The notes under the pieces: model-generated | Database searches by the model: none | Told to the model about the DNA's origin: nothing | The model's input: only the letters and a program-made list of their open reading frames with translations | Source: Heterostelium album PN500 | Lineage: Eukaryota; Evosea; Eumycetozoa; Acytosteliales; Acytosteliaceae | Direction: 5' to 3' | Assembly: GCF_000004825.1 (NCBI RefSeq) | Contig: NW_008805064.1 | Span: forward strand, 310,001-374,000 | DNA: 64,000 nucleotides | Translations under genes and position numbers: made by a program | In this document: in pieces, positions 35,582-47,022 of the stretch | Layout: each line of letters begins with the position of its first letter | Numbering within the stretch: position 1 is the first letter of the stretch

Positions 35582-38500
35582 TTAAAGATACAAATATATG
35601 GATACCAAGATTGTTATTGTGATATATAATAAGTTGGTATGTCTTGTGTATAGATTTGGTGCTGCATTTAGTGGGGTGGTTGTTGATGTTGTTGTTGGTA
35701 CAGCAGTGTTAGTGTTGGTGGTTGGAGTACTTCCACCCCCAGTGGTGGTAGGTGAACCAGAAGTGGTACCACCAACTGTGGTGGTTCGATCCGTTGTTGA
35801 AACTGGCGCTGACGATGTACTACCGGTGGTTGTTGTGGTCGAGGTGGTGGATTGACAAACACCGTTACTGTAGGTACCACCAACCTTTGGTCGAATACAA
35901 GATAGAGAGTAACCTTCGGAATCCGATGAGAATTCCAATCGGTAGGATTGGGTGTCAACCGATGCCTCTAGACATTTAGTGTTGGCACCGAGTTGAGTGC
36001 ATGCAAGTTTGGACATCGAAATGGTGGAGGGCATTGCCGTGCTATTGTCAGCGGCAACCAACAGGAATGCTCTGGCATCAGGTGTTTCAGTTGGACCACC
36101 ATTGAAACGGACTCTTACACGACGATTATAGATTACACCACTGAATGTAATGTTACCATCATAGACGAACTTTGGATTACCATTGAGACCTTCTCCTGCC
36201 ACTCTGGCAACAGGAGGTTTAGATGTTTCACCAACATTTCTACACATTGGATTGATTTGCATTAGTTTATCATTGATTACACTCATTGTATTGGTAATGG
36301 TGTAGAGACCACACGATGTTGGATCTTGGTTATCCAATCCGGAATAGAAAAATTCGGAAATATCGAGGTTTTGAGTTGTAAATCTCGAGTGTTTGGTGAA
36401 TGTATCGGCAATAATATAATGTCCACCCGGAATTGATATGGCATATCTATAGAATCTCTTCAACCAACCATCGTTTGGTTGACTCTTTCCGTAGACTTCT
36501 GATCCATCTAGTTTGAACATTTTAAAGTTGATACCATCTTGAGTGATTTCCAGCTGTTCAATGGTTCCACGAACCGGTGAGAATTGACTTTTGTTGATGG
36601 TTGTACTAACAGTGTTGTTGGGATATACAAAGAATGCATCTTCAACAACCAAAGTATTGGCACCCGCTGGATTGTTATCAATCTCCAATGTTTTGTCGGT
36701 TTTGGCAATGGTTCCATAGGACATATCATAAAGGAAACGAGCACCATATCCACTCCAAATAAAACCACCAAAATCACTCTCTGTATGTGGGTATCCATTG
36801 TATTTCCCTTCCATTGCAAGATTTGTAAACTCTGCCAACTTTGAACGACTAGTCATTGGTGCATTTACTTCCTTGACTTTATTACGGAACATACCGTTTC
36901 CACCTAACGGATAGAATGATACAGAATCGTTGAATGACTTACATTGACTTGTGATTTGTGTCCAGTTTCTCGCTATTACTTTGTGGTTATCAAAGTTTTG
37001 ATCCAATCCAGAGCTAAAGTAATGATATAGCCAGAATCTAAGTACGGTACATGGGTCTATGATAGGCTGTCCGTAACCAATGATTTCGGGAATGTACATT
37101 GAATAGATTGGAGTCAGTGATCCATACTGAGAAAAATGTGAATCACCAAAATCCATTGTAAACGAGTCTGTCATGATTGCATCTAAAACCCATTTGTGAA
37201 CCTTTTCGAAAATACTCCAATCCAGAGCGAATGTATGGATTCCCAGCGCACTGTTGATAAGATAGTCGATTTCCATAAATCCATCGCAAGTCATTGTTGT
37301 ATAATGAGCCAATCCCTCGACATACACACCGTCGGACAAGAAGAATTGACGAGTTCTATAGAGTACCGATAGCATATCAGTCATTACACCCTGTGCCAGT
37401 GTAGCATTCTCGTACCAACGCACAACCGAATAGTATACAGCACCAGAACTAAGTACAGGAGTCCAATTGTTTCCATTCCACAGAGCCCAACCTTGAGTTT
37501 TATAGACTCTACGGTAGTCGAATCCTCTACCATCCATCTTGTTGACAATCATGGTGATTATTGTGTTATTTAAATTGTTCCAGAGAGTATCGACATAGGT
37601 GGACCAGAATTTCAAAGGAGCAGGTGTTCCAAGATCGAATCCAAACGTTCCACTTCCGTCACTGTAACCATCGTACCAAACACCCCATATGTTCCAAAAT
37701 TTGAGTTCACCATCGATAACCTTTGGAATAAGGGTATTTAGATTGTCAGTGGTATAGACACAGTCTGCTCGTTGCAAGTAGAAACAAGACTGAAGGAATC
37801 TAATAAGGAAGAGAGCATTTCTTCCCTCTTTAAATCTAATATTTAAATCGGCGCTAAGTGTACCTTGAAGGTAGTTCTTTACAACGGGATTTGTCTCGAA
37901 AGGATATCTATTATTCTTACAAATACTACCACCGAATAGATTTACTTCCCAATCATCACGAATGTTATGAACAGACTATTGTAAGTATAATAGATAAAAA
38001 GATATTAATATTAATATGTCAAAGATTAGATATATTATTTCAGAAACATACCAATCCACCAGGTGCATAGTTATCACAAGCCAATTCCCAGAATGGTTTG
38101 ACTTTAGTTTCCCAGAAACTGGAATGATTACCGAATAATCTTGGATGACCGGTTGGTGGGAGGGTACTGTAGGTAAAGTCAATACCCATATATAGACTGA
38201 CAGTGTCTATTCTAAGAATCTTGTGTAGGTAGATATAGCAGGCACCGGATGATGGACAACCTGTATTATAGGGATAGGTACTGACTGCAAATACCACTAC
38301 ATCAAGTTCCTTGACGGTTTTGTATTCGGTTGGTATTGGAACGTCAATTACGGGATCATCGCTGAATGGACCGAGAATAGTGTAACCAGACGATGCGCCA
38401 CGCTCTGCAGGTGTACCCAAGAGAATATAGTATCCAGCTTTTGCTTGCGGATCCCATGGACCTTCGGTTCTAATATTACAACCTAGTGGACCGCATGGAC

Positions 38501-39080
38501 TTCCACCGAATGAAGTTACACCATAGTTGCCACCACGTGTATCCATCGAGATTTTGACTTTCTGTGGTGTTCCATGTGTTGCTTTGTCGGGAAGTGGGAA
38601 TCTGAATTGTACCCAAGAAGGATTGGCAGACACCGGAACAGAGTTATCTGGTTGACGTTTGTTCATCAATTGAATCATGTTACCATCGATTAGAACACGA
38701 CATGCACCTTGTTGGACACCACCATACTCAATAGCTTGTTGAGGAAACACCGATGTTTGAGACAATGATTGTCCACATGCATTGGCGGGCATAGAGCTCA
38801 AATCCAAAGTGAATATTGTAAATGGATTGTCTGGATAGCCACTAAAGTTTGCTTGTAACACTGAAGTTGGTATTTTAGGTAATCCATCAGTGAAATTTTG
38901 AAGAATCCTTTTTTGAAAAGAAAAAAGAGATGTAAATATGTTGTTATTGTGTTAGAATATAAAAACAACTTACAATGGTGAAATTGAATTCCAATTAGTT
39001 GTTGTCGGTAAAGCACCGAAACTATTGTTTATAAAAATACAAAAAATAAATATTAATAAATAATAAGCTAACCTTTTCAT
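35582..39080 (-). CDS. Heparinase II/III-like polysaccharide lyase family protein, secreted, GPI-type tail
   Basis: Three exons (39080-38974, 38907-38052, 37975-35582) give 1118 residues. A signal peptide (YYLLIFIFCIFINNSFG) leads to an N-terminal beta domain and then HPRLFGNHSSFWETKVKPFW, the usual start of the heparinase II/III toroid. The alpha/alpha region includes DGVYVEGLAHYTTM and TMDFGDSHFSQYGSLTPIYS, where catalytic Tyr/His/Asn are expected. A beta-sandwich follows (GGFIWSGYGARFLYD, IPGGHYIIADTF). The end is a Thr/Gly stalk and hydrophobic LLYITITILVSIYLYL, fitting a GPI anchor. It may cut a uronic-acid polysaccharide at the cell surface or in the matrix. The substrate is unknown. 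It shares orientation and tail type with the adjacent Tgr-like gene. Confidence 0.83.
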
Positions 39081-39692
39081 TTTTGAAATGATTATGTTTT
39101 AAAATGATTGGGTTTCTTTTTTTGAAGTTAAAATAATCCACAGTTTTATCTAGAGTACTTTAAAAAAAGAATGACTTCGATGAGAATTTGATCATTTAGT
39201 TGATCACCTGTGAAATCATGATTTTATTTTTAGTTAATGGTTATTTGCAAAGATATCTTCCTAACTTGGGTTACAAATTTCGAAAACAAAAAGATTTTTG
39301 TAAAAAAATGAGGTTATTGTTTGATTGTTAGATTACTATTTGTGGGGAATTGATGGGTTTTCAATGAAAAGCAAATAAAAATAATATCTTTATTTGGTTT
39401 TGGTTATTTTTGGTTGTTAAATGGGTTGAAATCTACAAATTATTATTTATTTAATAAAAATTATTTTATAATAATAATATCACTTTGCTTTTAATGATAG
39501 TAGTTATTTTTTAGATGGTTGGATATTTAATTGTACTTTTACTTTGATTTGTTATTGATTTGATATTATTATTATGAGGTATTTACATCTTTATAAAGTT
39601 GAGAAAATATTTGCTGCTAATGTGATGTTCTAAAGGGTTACATAATCTTTAAATTCCCATGCTGTATTGATCGTTCTTCTTTGTTCTCTAGT
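39081..39692. other. Spacer, no gene seen
   Basis: AT-rich sequence with stops in all frames. It contains the presumed promoter of the heparinase-like gene and the 3' end of the small membrane protein. Confidence 0.55.
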
Positions 39693-40109
39693 TTAAAGCT
39701 TATCGTTATCTTGATCATCAAGGTAGTCGTCGTCGTCGTTATACTTTGAAAGTGGTTCTATTTCGTTTTTGAGTCGGTCGTATCTGACTTGGTTTCTCGT
39801 CTTGCAATATCGGTAGACGATGGCCACCACGGCAAAGACAACGATGAATGCAAAGACAACCAGTACGATTCCGAAACCTGTTGGTGCCGATTGACAACGT
39901 TCACACATATCTACACCATCCTCCTGTCCGAGTACAGGAGATCTACAATTATACTTGACGAGTAGCGAGTTCTTGTAGGCACTACCACCACAGTGATAGG
40001 TTACTCCTACAACACTGTTACAACAATCTGCTTTGACATTGCTCGAAACCAAACTTAAATAAAAAACAATAAACAATATATAGTTTGTAATAAATATATA
40101 GTTTCTCAT
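39693..40109 (-). CDS. Small type I membrane protein with Cys-rich ectodomain
   Basis: 138 residues in one exon. A signal peptide (residues about 5-25, LFIVFYLSLVSSNVKA) is followed by a short ectodomain with eight Cys residues (DCCNSVVGVTYHCGG, YNCRSP, MCERCQ). Then comes one membrane span (FGIVLVVFAFIVVFAVVAIV, about 79-99). The cytosolic tail is acidic, with NDDDDYLDDQDNDKL at the end. The family was not recognised; the layout suits a surface or endosomal protein. It lies downstream of no operon-like partner. Confidence 0.75.
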   Translation of the reverse strand: MRNYIFITNYILFIVFYLSLVSSNVKADCCNSVVGVTYHCGGSAYKNSLLVKYNCRSPVLGQEDGVDMCERCQSAPTGFGIVLVVFAFIVVFAVVAIVYRYCKTRNQVRYDRLKNEIEPLSKYNDDDDYLDDQDNDKL

Positions 40110-40197
40110 TTTTTCAAACTGTTAAAACTTGTTTAATAAATCTTAATTTTTTTACTTTAATACTTATTTTTTATTTGGTTTTTGATCAAATTTTTTT

Positions 40198-40425
40198 TTA
40201 TTTTTTTTTTTCAATAGATATTTTTTGATTTGAACCAAACCAAACACCACTATCGCGTCGATCGTCGACTATTTTAATACTAATAATGTAATAATCATGA
40301 TCATTTCTTAATACATTATTCATTTGGAGGTTAATAATCATTATATCTATTTCAGCTTGTTCAGGTTTGTTGTTTTTATTGATCAATGTACTTATAATGA
40401 CAATATATACTTGAAAACTATTCAT
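40198..40425 (-). CDS. Uncertain small ORF, possible exon
   Basis: 75-codon minus-strand frame from ATG 40425. The second half (VLRNDHDYYIISIKIVDDRR then SGVWFGSNQKIS) has balanced coding-like composition, while the first part is AT-biased. A short coding-like piece in another frame (SDVEWEEVESTP) lies just upstream near 40450, so this may be the last exon of a small spliced gene. No family is recognised. Confidence 0.3.
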   Translation of the reverse strand: MNSFQVYIVIISTLINKNNKPEQAEIDIMIINLQMNNVLRNDHDYYIISIKIVDDRRDSGVWFGSNQKISIEKKK

Positions 40426-40647
40426 GGTGTGGATTCAACTTCTTCCCATTCAACATCACTTTATTGGATGGTGACTATTTATCAATATGAGAAGAGAACA
40501 ACATTATAGAATGAAAAATTAACCAACAATTCATCATTATTTTTCCAAACAAGCAACAAAAAAATAAAATAAATAAAAATAATTGGCGAAAAGATTTTAT
40601 TTTAATTTAATTTTTATTTACAAATACTATTAAATATTATTATTTAT

Positions 40648-41016
40648 TTATTTAGACTTTCTAAGTAATTGAGAAATTAAATCTGAATTCTTTTTCATAT
40701 GTTTTTCTCTGTGTCTGTTGGCATCTGCCCACTCCAATAGATGTAAACCAAGTGTGTTGATATGTATACACATAGGGGCATGACATGAACATACACCAGT
40801 GAGTTCACCATCTTCACAAACTGAGGCTTCTACATTGTATCCATTGACTTTTGCTTTTGCGAAGCCATGAGAACTAACTGAAAATTCCGAAAAGTTGGAC
40901 TTTGACTTGTTACCTGTATAGTTTACTGGTAAATTCAATAAAAGCATAGAATCTTGCATTGTATTATTTGTTTGATTGAATTTAATTTCTGAATTATTTT
41001 TTAAAATTGATTCCAT
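40648..41016 (-). CDS. 122-residue protein with a SWIM-type zinc motif
   Basis: Single-exon small protein. Near residues 73-83 it has VCSCHAPMCIHI, which fits the SWIM zinc-binding pattern CxCx(n)CxH. The preceding strand-like stretch FAKAKVNGYNVEASVCEDG and the following helix LGLHLLEWADANRHREKHMK fit the SWIM beta-beta-alpha layout. SWIM domains occur in transposases, plant FAR1-like factors, MEKK1 and recombination partners of RAD51 paralogues (SWS1). Here nothing but the SWIM core is present. The N-terminal 50 residues are Asn/Ser-rich. The role is unknown; nucleic-acid or protein binding is likely. Confidence 0.65.
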   Translation of the reverse strand: MESILKNNSEIKFNQTNNTMQDSMLLLNLPVNYTGNKSKSNFSEFSVSSHGFAKAKVNGYNVEASVCEDGELTGVCSCHAPMCIHINTLGLHLLEWADANRHREKHMKKNSDLISQLLRKSK

Positions 41017-41546
41017 TTTATTTTTATTTATTATTATTCAATATCCTCTTATTTTTATTATTTTTTTAATTTTTATTTATTTCTTTAATTTTGTTAATGA
41101 AACACTTATATACATCGATTACAAAAACAAGTAATACTTATATAATTGGATTCTGTTTTATACTAATGCAAAAATCAAACCCCACCTATTCATTGTGTAA
41201 TTTTTAATGAAAATTACCTTTTTTGGTAGATCTATTTAAATTATGACTCACACATATTTTAAAATGGTGAAAATTTTTAGTTTTTTAAGATAGACAAAGG
41301 AGAATTCAAGTCATTATTTATAAATTGATTTGAAAGTGCATTGATTTAATTCTATATTTAACATTTTTTTTAATGAATATTGAGGGAAAGAAATTTGACT
41401 TAGAGTTACATTTATTTTAATTTAAGAGGGACAGAAATAAAACCAAAGACGATCTTTCCTTTTTACATAAATAAATAAAAAAAAAACATTTATTCTTAAA
41501 TATATTATACACCATTAACAAAGGGTGTTGTGAAAAAATATTTTTC

Positions 41547-41579
<33 letters not shown>

Positions 41580-41617
41580 AGAACTTCATGTGTGATGTTC
41601 AAAATAATTATCTTTAA
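41017..41617. promoter_or_regulatory. Divergent promoter region, SWIM protein / J protein
   Basis: About 600 bp between divergently read genes, with a poly-T tract of about 27 nt just before the J-protein start (about 41551-41578). No specific element is recognised. Confidence 0.45.
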
Positions 41618-42533
41618 ATGTTAACGATTAAACTGATATCAGTATTATTACTGATTACTTTGATTTATAACATAGATGTTTGTCAAGGTAGAACATCATC
41701 TTATTATTCAATATTGAATGATATCTCTGCTGGTGTAAACTATTATAGTTTATTGGGTGTAAATAACGATGCCTCAGAACGTGATATAAAAAAAGCATTT
41801 AGAAAGTTATCTTTAGAGCAGTATGTTAACATTTATGTTTATCAATCTAATCAATTAAAATAATTTTTATTAACTTTTAATAACAATACATAATTACTAT
41901 TGTTTAAACAGTCATCCAGATAAGAATAATGGTGTTAGTTCAGATATATATGTACAATTGACTCATGTCTATCAGATATTGAGTGATAAAGAGACTAGAG
42001 AGGAATATGACGATCTACTGGTCAATGGTATACCAGCGTATGAGAGATACTACGGTAGATATGCCTATCATTACACTGGTGTCAGTCATGACATTCGCTA
42101 TGTGTTGGCAGGTCTGGTGGGTGTCATCACCGTAGTCAAATATCTCTATCAGCTGTCTAGACATAAACGAATGACACTGCTGGCAAAGCGTACTGCTCGC
42201 TATCAGAAAGCACTTCAAGAGTCGAGTGAAACCGGTGACACTGCACCAGAGGTTCATGTTCAAGGCGCAGAGAAACCAACTTGGCAATCGTTGTTTATCA
42301 TCCAACTGGTGATGCTACCTCTAAGAATATCACAGTTTCTCTATCGAATCATAGTGGTTCAGCGTTTTAGACTATCGAAAACACAAGAGGAAATAGAGGA
42401 GGAGTATCGAATCCAAATGAACATGACGCCCGAACAATGGCAAAAATATAAAGATGATCAAATGAAGAAATACGAACGATTCAAACAGAGTAACAAATAT
42501 AAAAAAATGGTTAGATATATGAAAAATAAATAA
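41618..42533 (+). CDS. DNAJC25-like ER membrane J protein
   Basis: Hsp40 co-chaperone of the ER membrane. Exons 41618-41820 and 41912-42533 give 274 residues. A signal peptide (LISVLLLITLIYNIDV) precedes a luminal J domain: YYSLLGVNNDASERDIKKAF, then HPDK, whose His codon is split by the intron, and YQILSDKETREEYD. A membrane span (VLAGLVGVITVVKYLYQL), a second hydrophobic segment (LFIIQLVMLPLRISQFLY) and a basic C-terminus follow. The order J-TM and the YYGRYAYHY segment match DNAJC25. It is expected to recruit BiP. The frame is intact. Confidence 0.88.
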
Positions 42534-43213
42534 ATAAATATAAACAGAAAGATATTAAATATTATCTTTTAATAAATTGTGAACTTCACAAACAAACAAG
42601 CAAATTGATCAATTAATTTTTTTATTTTATTTTTTAAAAACAAAAATGAAAGAGATGGTTGTTTTGTTTGTGCCAAATCAAACTGGTGCAAAATAGTCTT
42701 TCAAAGAATGTTGTTGTTGTTGGTTTGATTTCAACCATCAGAATGTTTAATATATTAAATCTCAAAATAGAATTTATAGTAAAATCAAAATGTTATGATT
42801 TCATTCGATTTCAATCTTTAAAATCAGATTTACATCAGTAATTGGGTGGAAATGGGATGTTAAGAATGATTAATCGATTCAATTTCTGTAAAAAACAAGA
42901 ACTACCCAAAATTTATGGTTGTAATTTTATCACCCCACACCCAAACTATAAACAAACACCCACCAGATTATATCATCTGTTCACCTAAAACATATCATAA
43001 AACAAAAACGAAAAACAAACAATAATCTAATAATATTTATTTTTTTAATATATAATGAAATTCATTAAACAAACATTGTTCAATAACAAGCATTATTTTT
43101 GTACTTTTACTTTTATTTGTATTCTTAACAATTAATTGTTTATTTTCATTTTATTTAAAATCTTAATATTTCCTATTGTTTTGTTTATATCTTTTATAAT
43201 AATAATTATAATA
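42534..43213. other. Spacer, no gene seen
   Basis: AT-rich spacer; an open frame at 42659-42841 has no coding support. It probably contains the promoter of the FNIP-repeat gene. Confidence 0.5.
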
Positions 43214-45055
43214 ATGAAAAATATTTTATATTTATCAGATTTATTATTAATTCAAATAATAAATTCAATATCAAATGATATTGATAAATTTATTTGTTTA
43301 TTTATAAATAAAAGATTCCATTCATTGAAAAACAGGGTGGTTTTCGATACCAATCTAAATTTATATAATATCGACTATGTTTTAAAGTATTTCTCTTTGA
43401 AGTTTCTTCACCAAAATCTTCAAAGATTTTTACAACCAAAGTCTAAAACACATTTTCTTTTGAATTCAGAGTATCAAGGAGATCGTGCATTGTCAGAGTT
43501 CATTCCTCAAGGCATTACTCACGTCACTGTAAACTACGACTATGAGTTCATCTCCCACCCAACTTACAATACCTTTCCAGCGGGTATCACTCATATCCAA
43601 TTTCTAAATGCCACTCCTGTCGAATTCACAGAGGATATGCTGCCAAGTTCCATTCGACATCTCGCGCTAAATGATATTTTCTATCAGAATATCAGACAGC
43701 CTGGACTTATCCCAAGATCGCTCACAGAGTTATCTCTAGGTATAAGATTCAATCAACCGCTAGGCATTGATATTCTACCACCCGATCTAGAGTCACTCTC
43801 TTTTGTTGGAAGTCACTATGATTTGCCAATTCTTCCGGGATACTTACCAAATAGTTTAACCAGTCTGATTCTAGGTCACAGTTTTAATCAACCGATTTAT
43901 CCAGATTCATTACCACCAAAACTTAAATATTTACATTTGGGAGCGAATTTTTCACAGACTCTCTTCCCGAGTAGTTTCCCATCACTCACTCACCTTGCCA
44001 CCTGGGGAAACTCTGAACTTACTTTCAAATCTCTGCGTAATCTTGGATGCCTTACTTATTTAGTGTTGGAATGTGAATTTAATCAGCAATTTCAACCTGG
44101 AGATTTACCAAACACCTTGGAATACCTATCGTTTGGATACTCTATATATAATCAACCTTTCGGTGTCAATGTACTTCCTCCCAATATTAGATTTCTACAA
44201 ATGGGTACCATTTTCGATCATCCAATCGGTGAGAATGTGCTTCCAGTGAATCTGGAAGTTTTGATCTTTGGAAAATTCTTCAACCAACCTTTGGAAGAAA
44301 ATGTACTACCACCTAATCTTGAACATTTGGAATTTAGTGATAAATTTAATCAACCATTGAAACCAAATGTTATTCCTGACAGTTTAAGATATCTCTTGTT
44401 AGACAGTGAATATTCACATGATATTGGCGAATCAGTATTGGCAAATATTACTACCCTCTTCATTAGTGGAACAGGTACAGAGGAATGTACAATTCAACTA
44501 CCCAGCTCACTTAGACATCTCATCTTGGGCAAAGCTTTCAACAAAAAGATCAAGTTTGGAAAGTATCCTGATGGTCTTACCCATTTCCAAATGGAATCAT
44601 TTGTACCGGGATTGGAGATTCCAAAGAAGATCACTCATTTGGATTTAGGTTATGATTGTTCAAAGAAAAGAAGATCGAATATAAATGATTTAGTACCAGA
44701 ATCTGTCACACATCTTTCGATTGGCGTTGTTGGATGTCCTCTGTTCCCAAGAGATCTTCTTTTAAGATTGGAAAAGATAACATTGTGGCATATAGGTTTG
44801 GTAGAGAGACACCCAATTGCATGTAGAACTCACAAGCTGGATATCAGAAAAATCAACCACAAGGATATAATGCTATTAAACAAAGAAAATCTTCTCGGTG
44901 GAATAATTGACACTTCATTGGATGAACCAATCAAGATTAATACAGAGTCATTAATCAATGAAATATACCCTCCAGTTGAATGGAAAGATTATAAAGAAAA
45001 TCAATATTGGAAATTTAACATTGATTATTTCAATTTGTATTCACAACATTTCTAA
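43214..45055 (+). CDS. FNIP-repeat protein
   Basis: 613-residue single-exon protein made of about a dozen FNIP repeats of about 22 residues, with pattern FNQPL-x6-LP-x2-L-x-L-x-L. Clear copies are FNQPLGIDILPPDLESLSF (about residue 175), FNQPIYPDSLPPKLKYLHLG and FNQPLEENVLPPNLEHLEF. The first 60 residues (LSDLLLIQIINSISNDIDKF) resemble the F-box-like leader seen in many dictyostelid FNIP proteins. FNIP repeats form a leucine-rich-repeat-like solenoid. The family is greatly expanded in social amoebae and mostly uncharacterised. Start: the in-frame ATG 43214 is chosen; the open frame extends upstream without another ATG. Confidence 0.9.
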   Translation: MKNILYLSDLLLIQIINSISNDIDKFICLFINKRFHSLKNRVVFDTNLNLYNIDYVLKYFSLKFLHQNLQRFLQPKSKTHFLLNSEYQGDRALSEFIPQGITHVTVNYDYEFISHPTYNTFPAGITHIQFLNATPVEFTEDMLPSSIRHLALNDIFYQNIRQPGLIPRSLTELSLGIRFNQPLGIDILPPDLESLSFVGSHYDLPILPGYLPNSLTSLILGHSFNQPIYPDSLPPKLKYLHLGANFSQTLFPSSFPSLTHLATWGNSELTFKSLRNLGCLTYLVLECEFNQQFQPGDLPNTLEYLSFGYSIYNQPFGVNVLPPNIRFLQMGTIFDHPIGENVLPVNLEVLIFGKFFNQPLEENVLPPNLEHLEFSDKFNQPLKPNVIPDSLRYLLLDSEYSHDIGESVLANITTLFISGTGTEECTIQLPSSLRHLILGKAFNKKIKFGKYPDGLTHFQMESFVPGLEIPKKITHLDLGYDCSKKRRSNINDLVPESVTHLSIGVVGCPLFPRDLLLRLEKITLWHIGLVERHPIACRTHKLDIRKINHKDIMLLNKENLLGGIIDTSLDEPIKINTESLINEIYPPVEWKDYKENQYWKFNIDYFNLYSQHF

Positions 45056-45287
45056 TTAATAAATTTTTTTAAAAATAGAATTTATTTGTATATAGAATAA
45101 AGATTTGGTTATCTTGTAAATTTTTATTGTTTGTTGAAGAAAACTATGATGAATTTGTTTGGTTTGGATAATTTTTCATTTGATAAAATATTATTATCAA
45201 ACTTTTCTTTGGTGATAATAATCATCAATATATATATTAATTGTCGAAGAAAAAGAAAGTATAAATATGTACATATTTGTTTGATTT

Positions 45288-47022
45288 TTATTTAATTTCG
45301 AATTTAAATAAATACATGCTAGGATTGTTTAGTTTCTTTTCTAATAAATCGATAATAGATTGATTTGTGAGTAATTGGTGATCTGGTTTTTGTTTCTCTA
45401 TTGCATCACTTATCATTCTCTTTATACAATCTATTGATATATATTTGTGTATTATCGATAAACCTACATTAAATATAATAGAGTTAGATTAAAAAACAAT
45501 TGCAAACTATCAAATCTAAATAATCTTTGTCTTACTATAGTAGAGAGTATTAAAAATAGTTTTGTTTGAAAAGAATCGAATATTCTGGTGATCAATCTTC
45601 ATTGTTTGAAGTAAAATTGGCAAGCCATCTTCTTTTAAGACCTTTTTACAACACTTTGCACAGTTGTAAGTCATATTGGTTAATATCTTCAAACAGTATT
45701 CTACAATCCTTGGATTATCAAAGTGAATCTGTATAGATGACAGAGTGAAACTAATGATTCCTTGTTTCTTGAATGTTTGAATAAAAAACCCTAGATATAA
45801 AACAAAGAAAAGATTAGATGAGAACAAGGTATTTTAAAAAATAAAACATACTGGAATTAGATAGAAAAACTAATGTTAAAAGACCATTCATTAGGATTGT
45901 ATTTTCTAAATTAAATCTCTTAAGAATTTGTATTAAATTTACAACAATATAGTTTTCTTTAAACTTTATATTATCTATAATAATCATATTGTTAGTACTG
46001 ATTTAATTTTAAAAACATTTTTTATAGTATAAATAACCTACATGATATAATAGTTTTATATAGAATAAAAGTGAACATCGATTGGAAAAATTTGTTTTCT
46101 TTATGGGATTGAGCTATTTTCAATACTAAAGATAGACCTCCATTAGATCCAAAAGTATTAATTGCCTCTTTGTCTTCAATAATTTTCGATATTAATAATA
46201 TTGAATTATAATGAAGCTCGGCATCTCCAATATTCTCTGAAACAACTCTGATCAATATTTTTAAATTGTCAACTATTATGTTATAATTTTCATTATTTCC
46301 TATTAAAAAATTTAGTATGTATAATTGTTAGTTTTAAAAAAATATTACAAACCTTTAATAAGATTATTGAATATATTAAAAGATAATTTTAATAACTCTA
46401 AATTTGAATTGTAAAATGAAATTAAATCCATAATCGTACTAATGGATATTGTTGTATTAGGATTGGATTGGAAAAAATTATTTAAAATTGTTAACAATCC
46501 TTCTACTAATTTAAAATTTGATCTTCTTTCTGTTATTGTTTTAAAAATAAGATTAACTATTCTACTATCTTTTTCAACCGAATCATCTAAATTTCGATTT
46601 CTTTTTGAATGTAAAAATAATAATGATTTTACTATTGATGTATTATTGTTTAGCCATTCAATACCAACAATAGAATCATTTTGAACTATTGTATATTTTG
46701 GTGATTGAAGTTTCGAAAAATAAATAGAATTATATATACTAGGTAATGATTTTTCTAAAAGTTGATTCCAAATCCAACTATTATTTAAATAGAAATTGAA
46801 AAGTTTACAACTTTCACTAAGATTTATTAACTCTCTTGGTTCCAAAAATAATAATATTGAAGATAAAACTTCCAGAGGAATATTAAATATCTCATGATTT
46901 AATTGTGATCCTGTTAATAGATTATCTCTAAAATTATAATTTTTATTTCCATTTAAATATATTAAAGGAGAAGTAGAAGTTGATTTATTAATTTTTTTAA
47001 AATTTTTAAATAAACTAATCAT
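45288..47022 (-). CDS. F-box protein with armadillo-like repeats
   Basis: Five exons: 47022-46353, 46299-46042, 45974-45852, 45790-45536 and 45463-45288, all in phase, giving 493 residues. The F-box lies at about residues 45-90 (IFNIPLEVLSSILLFLEPRE, LSESCKLFNFYL, SWIWNQLL), the adaptor to Skp1 in SCF ubiquitin ligases. The rest is alpha-helical in armadillo style, with repeated leucines spaced as in ARM motifs (LLTILNNFF, LILLQTMKID-like helices). Intron 1 uses a GTTTGT donor. The substrate is unknown. The F-box is confident; the ARM call is from helical periodicity. Confidence 0.75.

Noticed and set aside
35598-35855. Val-rich + strand frame at 35598
   Set aside because: Reverse of the Thr/Gly stalk of the heparinase-like protein.
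40324-40509. 61-codon + strand frame at 40324
   Set aside because: Overlaps the minus-strand ORF at 40198-40425, which has better coding composition; neither is strong.
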